From contig NZ_SWCJ01000017.1 in assembly GCF_005116665.1 (NCBI RefSeq), positions 46,263 through 110,262 on the forward strand: a stretch of DNA of 64,000 bases. Direction: 5' to 3'. Below are positions 26,013-33,832 of the stretch, piece after piece. Position 1 is the stretch's first letter. Each line of letters starts with the position of its first letter. Made by a program: the position numbers and the translations under genes. Origin of the DNA: Ferrimonas aestuarii (GTDB taxonomy: Bacteria > Pseudomonadota > Gammaproteobacteria > Enterobacterales > Shewanellaceae). The notes under the pieces are model-generated. The model worked only from the letters and a program-made list of their open reading frames with translations. It made no database searches and was not told the DNA's origin.

Positions 26013-27845
26013 GTGAGCGTCAGGGCAGAGCTAGAGCGGCAGATTGCGCAAAAGTTGATGATAGACATTCGCTATTTTGATGCCAACTTGGGTCAAGAAG
26101 AGGCTGGAGAGCCGAAGCGGCGGCCAGTGACAGAGCTGCCCATCGAACTCGCCCAGCTGATTCAGAAGACTGAACTTGGGGGCGTCATTCTATTCACTGA
26201 GAACTGCCAACACCCTCAGCAGGTGCGCAATTTAACCCAAGATCTGCAGCGCGCGGCCGCATCGGCGCCATTGTTTATCTCCATCGATCAAGAGGGCGGG
26301 CGGGTGCTGCGCACCCCTCGCCATTTGACCACCGGCTTTAGCGGTAGTTTGGCCATTGGTGCCACCTATGCTGAGCATGGGACTCGGTTTGCGGCGCAGT
26401 GTGGAAAGGTGTTGGCGACTGAGCTTAACGCCATGGGCATTAACATCAATCACGGCACCGTGTTGGATGTGAATGCTAATCCCAATAACCCGGTGATCAA
26501 CGTACGCGCCTTTGGTGATGACCCACTGCGCATTGGCGAACTGGGCCTTGCCCACGCCCGCGCCATGGAGCAACAGGGCATCGGCGCGACGGTGAAGCAC
26601 TTTCCCGGTCACGGTGATACCGATGTCGACAGCCACACCGGCTTGCCACGGGTGGAGCACTGTGTGGAGACGGTGTGGCAGCAGGAGCTGGCGCCCTATC
26701 AGAAGGTGTTTTCCGAGCTGATGCCAGCCATGGTGATGACCGCCCACATTCAGTATCCCGCTCTGGATAGTTCAGAGCTCACCACCGCCAGTGGCCACCG
26801 CTTGATGGCGCCAGCGACCATGTCTAGTGCCATCATCAGCGAACTGCTTCGGGATCAACTGGGGTATGACGGTGTCGTGATTACCGATGCCTTAGATATG
26901 GCAGGTATTGCGGCCTTCATGAGCCCAGTGGAAGCGGTGGTTAACTGCTTTAACGCGGGCGTCGATATTGCCCTGATGCCGATAAAGATTCGCAGTCGCC
27001 GGGATCTTAAGCTTCTGCCTGAGCTGATTGCCAAAGTGGCGGATGCGGTTGAGGCCGGTGAACTTTGTGCCAAGCAGCTACGCCAATCCCATGCACGCAT
27101 TAATAAACTCAAACAACAATTTGAGCACCGACAGGGTGATCCGCAGAGCTTGCCTCTGTCGGTTGTGGGCTGCCACGAACACCAGCTGGCTCAGGAGCAA
27201 CTGGCTCAAGCGGCCATCACCTTAGTAAAGGGCACATTGCCCCTAATACCTGAGTTAGTGCCAGAGTCGGCACCAAAGAAAGAACCAGAACAAACTGCGC
27301 CAGAAATAGCAAAGCCGATGCTGATATTGATGCCCCATCAACGTCAAGCGGAGGCGCTGGCCAATGCGCTCATGCAGATTGATGACCAGCTTCATCTGCA
27401 GCCGATGGGGCTGGTCGATGGAGAGGTTCAGCAACAGAAAGAATCCAATCAGCAATCGGTCGCGGCGGCGCTTGCCGATTGTGAGCAGCTGATCTGTGGT
27501 TTTGTGTCGCCACGGCCCAGTGCCGCCGAGTTTGGTGGCATCGAAGATCTGAGTCAGCTGGATGAACAGGCACTGATAAACGCCTATTCCCATGAACCCC
27601 TTCTGGCGTGGGTGAAACAGGCCAAAACGGCCAACAAACCGGTGACCTTTATCAGCTTGAGAGCGCCCTATGATCTGCCGATTTTCGCCCCTTGGTGTGA
27701 GCGGCAACTGGCCAGCTACGCCTACATGCTTGACTGCGACAAGCAGGCGCCCGCCGATGGCGTAATCTATCGAGCGCTGGCTAAAGCGCTGTTGGGGCAG
27801 CAGCAAGCGTCGGGAAGCTTGCCGCTATCTTTAGATCACGCTTAA
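26013..27845 (+). CDS. Glycoside hydrolase family 3 beta-N-acetylhexosaminidase (NagZ-like, two-domain)
   Basis: This 610-residue enzyme probably releases N-acetylglucosamine from peptidoglycan fragments. The N-terminal TIM-barrel domain (about 1-370) has the NagZ loop KHFPGHGDTDVDSH (195-208), which carries the His acid/base, and the nucleophile Asp292 in VVITDALDM. Residues about 380-610 form a second alpha/beta domain absent from short E. coli NagZ but present in Bacillus-type enzymes. No signal peptide is obvious. The start is GTG with GAGGG 6 bases upstream. It is followed by nagA and anmK in one operon. Confidence 0.9.
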   Translation: MSVRAELERQIAQKLMIDIRYFDANLGQEEAGEPKRRPVTELPIELAQLIQKTELGGVILFTENCQHPQQVRNLTQDLQRAAASAPLFISIDQEGGRVLRTPRHLTTGFSGSLAIGATYAEHGTRFAAQCGKVLATELNAMGININHGTVLDVNANPNNPVINVRAFGDDPLRIGELGLAHARAMEQQGIGATVKHFPGHGDTDVDSHTGLPRVEHCVETVWQQELAPYQKVFSELMPAMVMTAHIQYPALDSSELTTASGHRLMAPATMSSAIISELLRDQLGYDGVVITDALDMAGIAAFMSPVEAVVNCFNAGVDIALMPIKIRSRRDLKLLPELIAKVADAVEAGELCAKQLRQSHARINKLKQQFEHRQGDPQSLPLSVVGCHEHQLAQEQLAQAAITLVKGTLPLIPELVPESAPKKEPEQTAPEIAKPMLILMPHQRQAEALANALMQIDDQLHLQPMGLVDGEVQQQKESNQQSVAAALADCEQLICGFVSPRPSAAEFGGIEDLSQLDEQALINAYSHEPLLAWVKQAKTANKPVTFISLRAPYDLPIFAPWCERQLASYAYMLDCDKQAPADGVIYRALAKALLGQQQASGSLPLSLDHA

Positions 27846-27887
27846 CTCTAAACTTCAGTTAACTCTCATATTTTAAAGGTCGAACTG

Positions 27888-29021
27888 ATGGCAACACGGT
27901 ATTGGGTATCTCAGCTTTTTGATGGTCATCAGTGGCATGGGGATCTGATTTTGGTGGTCGACGAGGGGCAGGTTTGCGCCATTGAACCGGCTAGTGACGA
28001 TTACGATCACGCCCTAGAAGGGGCGTTGGTGCCCGGCTTTATCGACCTGCAGGTTAACGGTGGCGGCGGTGCTCTGTTTAACAGCGAGCCTAGCCTTGAA
28101 GGCATTGCCACCATGCTGCGAGCTCATGCCCAATATGGCAGCAGTGCCATATTGCCCACCGTCATTACCGACAGCCTCGAGGTGATGGCCGCAGCCGCCG
28201 ATGCGGTGGCTCAAGCTCGTCAGGTGAATGGCGATGCCATCTTGGGGATCCATTTCGAAGGTCCTCATATAGCCCCGGCTAAAAAAGGTGCGCACAATCA
28301 GCAGCATATTCGCCCCATCAGCGAGGCGGAGTGGCAGTTGTATGAGCGCCCGGACTTGGGGCAGAAGCTAGTTACCTTGGCGCCCGAGGCGGTCACACCC
28401 GCAGACATTCGCCGCCTCACAGCCGCTGGCGTAAAGGTGTTTTTGGGGCATTCCAATGCCGGTATCGAACGGGCGCAGCAGGCGCTGGCCGCCGGTGCGG
28501 TTGGTTTTACCCACCTGTTTAATGCCATGTCGGCGCTGGAGTCTCGAGCGCCGGGCATGGTGGGCGCTGCGCTACTGGACCCGCACAGTTTTTGCGGCCT
28601 GATTGTCGACGGCCATCATGTGGATTTTCAATCTTGTAAGTTGGCGGTTCAGACTCGAGGCATTCATCGAGTGGCTTTGGTTACCGATGCCATGCCGCCG
28701 GTAGGCAGCGACCAAAGCGAATTTGAGTTGGTTGGCCAAACCGTGACTCGTCAGCAGGACCGCTTATTGGGCGAAAAAGGCGAGTTGGCTGGTTCGGTAT
28801 TGGACATGGCCGCCGCAGTGCGTAATGCGGTCGGTAATCTGGACGTGACCTTAGAGCAAGCGCTGACCATGGCCAGTGCCACGCCGGCTCGAGCTTTGGG
28901 GTTACAGAACGCCTATGGTCATCTGCGCCCCGGCGCACGAGCCAATATGGTGTTGATGAGTCCTGACCTTCAGGTGTTGGCCTGCTGGGCCGGAGGAGAG
29001 TTGTTGGCGGATTGCCGTTGA
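27888..29021 (+). CDS. nagA: N-acetylglucosamine-6-phosphate deacetylase
   Basis: This 377-residue metal-dependent amidohydrolase converts GlcNAc-6-P to glucosamine-6-P and acetate. Metal and substrate motifs are intact: HFEGPHIAPAKKGAHN (about 122-137), LGHSNAG, FTHLFNAMS and the catalytic Asp in VTDAMPPVG. It is the middle gene of a peptidoglycan-recycling operon, 42 bases after the GH3 gene and 26 bases before anmK. No nagB or nagE is present here. Confidence 0.95.
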   Translation: MATRYWVSQLFDGHQWHGDLILVVDEGQVCAIEPASDDYDHALEGALVPGFIDLQVNGGGGALFNSEPSLEGIATMLRAHAQYGSSAILPTVITDSLEVMAAAADAVAQARQVNGDAILGIHFEGPHIAPAKKGAHNQQHIRPISEAEWQLYERPDLGQKLVTLAPEAVTPADIRRLTAAGVKVFLGHSNAGIERAQQALAAGAVGFTHLFNAMSALESRAPGMVGAALLDPHSFCGLIVDGHHVDFQSCKLAVQTRGIHRVALVTDAMPPVGSDQSEFELVGQTVTRQQDRLLGEKGELAGSVLDMAAAVRNAVGNLDVTLEQALTMASATPARALGLQNAYGHLRPGARANMVLMSPDLQVLACWAGGELLADCR

Positions 29022-29047
29022 TGCCAAAATCACAGATAGGAAAATCG

Positions 29048-30250
29048 ATGACAGCGAATTCTTCGACAACTCAGTCTATGACAACCAAAGACAACCTCGC
29101 AGCTAAAGGTTTATCCCAGCTCTATATCGGCATCATGTCTGGCACCAGTGTTGATGGCATTGATGTGGCGCTGGTCGAGATCATCGATGGCTGCACCCGC
29201 TTGTTGCATGCCATCGAAGTGGCGTTTGCGCCGAAGGTGCGTCAGCAGATTTTGGCATTGTGTGCCGACCAGCACACCAGTTTATCGGCCTTGGGCCAGC
29301 TTGGCGTAACCCTAGGTCGAGCCTATGGCAGTGCGGTAAACCAGTTAATGGCTGAGCGCAGTCTTAAACCGGAACAGATCCGTGCCATTGGCTGTCACGG
29401 GCAAACCCTGTTTCATGCCCCAACGGGCAGCGCCCCTTTCTCCATGCAGCTAGTAAATCCCCATGAACTTGCTGCCACTACGGGCATTACCACCATTACC
29501 GATTTCCGTGGCATGGATATCGCCCTCGGTGGTCAGGGTGCGCCTTTGGTGCCACTGTTTCACCGCAGCTTGATGGCGGAGAGCCATGATGATGAGACGT
29601 TGGTGTTTGCCAACATTGGCGGCATGGCTAACTTGTCAGTATTGGCACCGGAGTTTCTTGGCTTTGATTCCGGCCCTGGCAACGTGCTGCTGGACGCTTG
29701 GTCGATGCACTGTTTAGGCCAAAGCTTTGATAAGGATGGCCGATTGGCCCAGCAAGGTCAGGTGAACTCTCAGCTGTTGTCACGGCTGTTGGCGGAACCC
29801 TATTTTGCCCAACCAGCACCGAAAAGCACCGGTCGGGAGTTGTTTAGTCTTAGTTGGCTGCAGCAGAAGCTTGATGAGTATCGAACTGATCATGACGATG
29901 AACTTAGTGACGCCGATGTGATGGCTACCTTAGTGGCGCTCACCGCATCAACCTTGACCGAGCCACTGCAAGGTTACCCGGCAGGACGGCTGCTACTCTG
30001 CGGTGGCGGCACCCGCAATCCGGCATTGATGGCGGCGCTAAAACAGGCTTTACCTCATTGGCAGCTGCAGACTACCACCGAAGCGGGCATCGACAGCGAC
30101 GCCATGGAGGCGATGGCCTTCGCTTGGTTGGCCCATCGTTGCCTTAACCGCCTGCCCGCCACTGAGCCGAGTTTAACCGGTGCTCGCCATAGCGAGGTTG
30201 CTGGCTGCATCACTCAAGTTGGTAGCCACCCTCTTGAACTTGGCGGTTAG
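29048..30250 (+). CDS. anmK: Anhydro-N-acetylmuramic acid kinase
   Basis: This 400-residue enzyme cleaves the 1,6-anhydro ring of anhydro-MurNAc and phosphorylates it to MurNAc-6-P during cell-wall recycling. Motifs seen are GIMSGTSVDGIDVAL (ATP site), GCHGQTLFH, ITDFRGMDIALGGQGAPLVP, ANIGGMANLS and GFDSGPGNVLLDAW. Start ATG 29048 has AGGA 7 bases upstream; a longer reading starts with TTG inside nagA. It completes the GH3-nagA-anmK set, although no MurQ etherase is seen here. Confidence 0.95.
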   Translation: MTANSSTTQSMTTKDNLAAKGLSQLYIGIMSGTSVDGIDVALVEIIDGCTRLLHAIEVAFAPKVRQQILALCADQHTSLSALGQLGVTLGRAYGSAVNQLMAERSLKPEQIRAIGCHGQTLFHAPTGSAPFSMQLVNPHELAATTGITTITDFRGMDIALGGQGAPLVPLFHRSLMAESHDDETLVFANIGGMANLSVLAPEFLGFDSGPGNVLLDAWSMHCLGQSFDKDGRLAQQGQVNSQLLSRLLAEPYFAQPAPKSTGRELFSLSWLQQKLDEYRTDHDDELSDADVMATLVALTASTLTEPLQGYPAGRLLLCGGGTRNPALMAALKQALPHWQLQTTTEAGIDSDAMEAMAFAWLAHRCLNRLPATEPSLTGARHSEVAGCITQVGSHPLELGG

Positions 30251-30282
30251 CCTTCTGCCAGCCATCTTGTGATTTGAATCGG

Positions 30283-31980
30283 TCAGCTTAGCAGGGCGGC
30301 AATCAACGCCAGCAACAGCAGAGCACTGATGCTTTGCCAGAAGCGAACCGGGTGTCGTTTGGCGAGTGGTAGGGTGCGCCAGCTTGGCGTGTCTACCTGC
30401 GGGTGGTGCAATCGCTGACGGAACTCCGACAGGGAGTTCATGCGAGTTGCCGGATCTGGCTTGGTGGCGGCTTCCAGTAAGGCGTCTAACCACAGCGGCG
30501 CCTTGGGCTGCCACTGCCTTAAGTGTTGATAACGCCAATCGCCAAATTGCTGCCGCTGCCCTGGGCGCTTGCTGGCAAAGGGTAACTTGCCGCACAGGGC
30601 TTCATAGAGCATCACCGCCACTGAAAATAGGTCGCTGCGCACATCGGCAGGGCCGTTGAGTTGGCATTCTGGTGCGCTGTAATCTGTGGTTCCAACCGCT
30701 TGATTTTGTTGATGCCAATCCGGCTGCTCGCTTAAAGCGCCGGCGCTGATGCTGCCAAAATCCACCAGTTTCACTCGGCCTTGATGGTCAATCATCACGT
30801 TGTCGGGTTTCAGATCTCGGTGTACCAACTGCTGGCGCTGCATGGCTCGCAAACCACCAAGAATGCCATCAATAATTGGCCGCAGCTGGCTTAGACTGGG
30901 GTTGGGGTGGTCTATAAGCCATTGGCTCAGTGTCTGCCCTTCAATGTATTCACCAATCACATACAAAAAGGCACTTTGAGCTGGCGGCGCTTGGGTTTCC
31001 ATGATGTTGGGGTGGCGCAAACATTGGCCGACCCAGGCCTCTCGAACCATGGCGGCCAGCTGCTGTGGGTGTGCTTCTAGGTTGGGAGAGGGCGCTTTGA
31101 GCACCTTGGTACTGCCGGTTTGTTTATCGGTAACCAGATACAGATGAGAGCGTGGGCTGGCATGCAGGCAGCGTTCAATCTTGTAGTGATCCAGGCTCTG
31201 GCCTTTGATCAAAATTGGTGGAATCCGCCGGTGTTGCCACTGTTGTTGCAGCTGCTGCGGGTTGTGTTTGGGGCAATGACGGATGGTGATGATCAGGCAA
31301 CTGAGGTTGTCATCGCTGCCTTGAGATAACGCCAGATTTACCAGAGCTTTCGCGGCCGCTTCGGGCTCTGTGCTCTGCTTAATGACATCGATGACCTGTT
31401 GGTGCTGAACGAAGTTATGCAGGCCGTCACTGCTGAGGATAAAGGTATCTCCAGTTTGCAGATCCACGCTTTGAGTATCGACCCTAAGGTGAGACTCGGC
31501 GCCGAGGGCTCGGACTAAGGCACTACCTTGCTGGTGAGCCTGAGTGAGCTGCTGATATTGTCCGTCGCGGATTCGGGCGATCTGGCTGTCGCCCACATGA
31601 TAGAGGTGGCCTTGACTGCCTTTGATGACTAGCGCTGAGAAGGTGGTAAGCCACTGCTGCTCTTGCCCGCCGCAATGGCACAACCAATCATTGAGGGCGG
31701 CCAATACCTTGGCGGCTCGGTGGTTACTGCTCCAACTGGCTGGGGTGGAGTAAAGGTCTGACACAAAGTTGGCTACGCTAACGGCAGCGGCGTGACCGCC
31801 ATGGCTGGCACTGGAGAGACCATCTGCCAAGGCGGCCACCCGGCCAACGTTGGCCAATTCCGTGGCACTGGGTTTGGCCACGGCAAAGGCATCTTGGTTG
31901 CAGGCTTTGATACCCGCACTGCTATGGCCACCCCAACGGATTGTGGGCTGGCCATGGCTTTGAGGTCGATTAACCGACAC
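30283..31980 (-). CDS. PP2C phosphatase-Ser/Thr kinase fusion, membrane-anchored
   Basis: This 565-residue protein combines a PP2C-type phosphatase (about 15-235; metal-binding LADGLSS, HVGDSQIAR, ILSSDGL) with a Hanks-type kinase (about 255-530; catalytic HRDLKPDNVM and DFGS, but a diverged glycine loop) and a C-terminal membrane helix (about 548-565). It is the last gene of the nitrate cluster. The start is GTG, overlapping the narK stop by 11 bases, so it is co-translated. Such fusions recur in marine nitrate-assimilation loci; their target is not established. I infer control of nitrate uptake or reduction. Confidence 0.88.
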   Translation of the reverse strand: MSVNRPQSHGQPTIRWGGHSSAGIKACNQDAFAVAKPSATELANVGRVAALADGLSSASHGGHAAAVSVANFVSDLYSTPASWSSNHRAAKVLAALNDWLCHCGGQEQQWLTTFSALVIKGSQGHLYHVGDSQIARIRDGQYQQLTQAHQQGSALVRALGAESHLRVDTQSVDLQTGDTFILSSDGLHNFVQHQQVIDVIKQSTEPEAAAKALVNLALSQGSDDNLSCLIITIRHCPKHNPQQLQQQWQHRRIPPILIKGQSLDHYKIERCLHASPRSHLYLVTDKQTGSTKVLKAPSPNLEAHPQQLAAMVREAWVGQCLRHPNIMETQAPPAQSAFLYVIGEYIEGQTLSQWLIDHPNPSLSQLRPIIDGILGGLRAMQRQQLVHRDLKPDNVMIDHQGRVKLVDFGSISAGALSEQPDWHQQNQAVGTTDYSAPECQLNGPADVRSDLFSVAVMLYEALCGKLPFASKRPGQRQQFGDWRYQHLRQWQPKAPLWLDALLEAATKPDPATRMNSLSEFRQRLHHPQVDTPSWRTLPLAKRHPVRFWQSISALLLLALIAALLS

Positions 31981-33439
31981 GAATCAACTCCACGGTGCCG
32001 TCCTCACGAACTTCGGTGATCTCGCCTTTTGGCTCTTCCATCAATAACAGTGCCACTAATCCCAGTACCGCAGTGGCGGCAATAACGAGGAAGAAGGTGG
32101 AGTAGCTCACCATCGATAGCACGGTAAGGTAGACCACCGCACCGACGTTGCCGTAGGCCCCGGTCATGCCAGCAATTTGCCCCGTCAGGCGGCGCTTAAT
32201 CAGCGGCACCGCAGCAAATACCGCGCCTTCGCCAGCTTGTACGAAGAAGGAGCACGCCATGGCGGCTACGACGGCCAGAGCCAGCGGCCAACTGCTGTCG
32301 ATCTGGGCCATGAGTCCGTAACCGGCTGCGAGGCCTGCGGTTAGAATCATCAAGGTGCGTTTGCGACCAAATTTATCGCTGAGCCAGCCACCGCCAGGGC
32401 GGGAAGCGAGATTCATAAAGGCGTAAGCCGAAGCCAACATGCCCGCATACACCATGTCCAACTCGAACACATCGGCGAAAAACAGCGGCAGCATGGAAAC
32501 CACCGCCAGTTCGCTGCCAAAGGTGGCAAAGTACAGCACGTTCAGTACTGCAACTTGCTTAAACTTATATTGGTGCTCCGGTGCCACTGGGGTGGTGAAG
32601 ATGCTGCGATTGACCTTAAAAGCTTGGTAGGCTTCCAGCAGATACAGTGCCCCCAACCCCAGATAGATGGCGTAGGCGGTTTCTGCGCCGAGCATGGATA
32701 CGCCATTGGGCGACAGCTTCCAGGTCAGCAGGGCTAGAGCACCGTACATTGGCAGTTTCATGATCAGCAGTAGGGCAAAATCCCCTTTGCTGGTGACCTC
32801 CATCGCGCCGGTCTGTTTTGGCTTGAAATAGGTGGAGCCCTTCGGGGTGTCGCTAACGTTTTTGTACCAAATAACGCTGAATATCAGGCTCATTACCCCA
32901 GTGGTGGCTACGGCGTAGCGCCAGCCATCCTCTCCTCCAAACCACAGTGCCAACATCGGCAGGCTCATGGCCCCAGCTGCGGAACCAAAGTTACCCCAAC
33001 CGCCGTAGATCCCTTCGGCGGTGCCCAGTTCGTTGGCGGGAAACCATTCACTGACCATGCGGATGCCGATAACAAAGCCGGCACCGATGAAGCCCAGTAA
33101 AAATCGAGACAGCGCTGCGGTATTGAAGTCGGTCGCAAAGGCGAACATAAAGCAGGGCAGGCTGCAGATGGCCAATAACGCCGCGTAGGTATTTCGGGGG
33201 CCAAAGCGGTCGGTAAGCATGCCGATGATTACCCGAGCGGGGATGGTTAGCGCTACGTTTAGGATCAGCAGCGTTTTTACTTCGGCACCGGTTAGGCCAA
33301 GGCTGTCGCCGATCACCGCCAACAGCGGCGCATGGTTGAACCACACGAAGAAGGTGATGAAGAACGCCATCCAACTGAGGTGGAGTATCTTCATTTTGCC
33401 GCTGAAGGACAGCAGCTTGATTCCGGGTTGGTCTTGCAT
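31970..33439 (-). CDS. narK: NarK/NasA-type nitrate/nitrite transporter (MFS)
   Basis: This 489-residue protein has twelve membrane helices. Nitrate-porter signatures are present in the two halves (EGIYGGWGNFGSAAGAM and GQIAGMTGAYGNVGAVVY). Two conserved arginines, one in GIRMVSEWFP, bind the anion. It belongs to the cobA-nirBD operon, 57 bases after nirD, and brings nitrate into the cell for NasA and NirBD. A small GGAG ribosome site precedes the ATG. Confidence 0.93.
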   Translation of the reverse strand: MQDQPGIKLLSFSGKMKILHLSWMAFFITFFVWFNHAPLLAVIGDSLGLTGAEVKTLLILNVALTIPARVIIGMLTDRFGPRNTYAALLAICSLPCFMFAFATDFNTAALSRFLLGFIGAGFVIGIRMVSEWFPANELGTAEGIYGGWGNFGSAAGAMSLPMLALWFGGEDGWRYAVATTGVMSLIFSVIWYKNVSDTPKGSTYFKPKQTGAMEVTSKGDFALLLIMKLPMYGALALLTWKLSPNGVSMLGAETAYAIYLGLGALYLLEAYQAFKVNRSIFTTPVAPEHQYKFKQVAVLNVLYFATFGSELAVVSMLPLFFADVFELDMVYAGMLASAYAFMNLASRPGGGWLSDKFGRKRTLMILTAGLAAGYGLMAQIDSSWPLALAVVAAMACSFFVQAGEGAVFAAVPLIKRRLTGQIAGMTGAYGNVGAVVYLTVLSMVSYSTFFLVIAATAVLGLVALLLMEEPKGEITEVREDGTVELIRVG

Positions 33440-33496
33440 GGTTCTCTCCTTGAATTTGGCAAGTGTAGTTAACTTGAATGAAATTTCTGCGTCCTC

Positions 33497-33832
33497 TTAG
33501 TGCTGCAACTGCACTCGGCCATCGACGGCTCTGACTGGATACGTAGGCACGCAGATCGAGTCATCTTGCAGGCATTGGCCGCTATCGAGCCGATAATGGT
33601 GGCGATAAAGTGGAGAACTCACGGTAGCGATGCCGTTTATGTCGGCGATTAAGCCTCGAGACATCACATTGGCTTTGCCGAGGGGGTCGTGGTTGCTGAT
33701 GGCATACAGATCCCCATTGGACAGGTAGAAGATGGCCACCTGCTTGTTGTCGAGCAGAGCACAAACGCCACAGTCTGGGCTGAGATCATTGAGGGCGCAG
33801 ATGTCCTGCCATTCGGGTGCGTATCGGCTCAT
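33497..33832 (-). CDS. nirD: Nitrite reductase (NADH) small subunit
   Basis: This 111-residue Rieske-fold subunit of the cytoplasmic assimilatory nitrite reductase lacks the Rieske Cys-His ligands, as NirD proteins normally do. It partners NirB, with which it shares a 4-base overlap. It matches the family in length and in the segment AISNHDPLGKANVMSRGLI. Confidence 0.93.
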   Translation of the reverse strand: MSRYAPEWQDICALNDLSPDCGVCALLDNKQVAIFYLSNGDLYAISNHDPLGKANVMSRGLIADINGIATVSSPLYRHHYRLDSGQCLQDDSICVPTYPVRAVDGRVQLQH

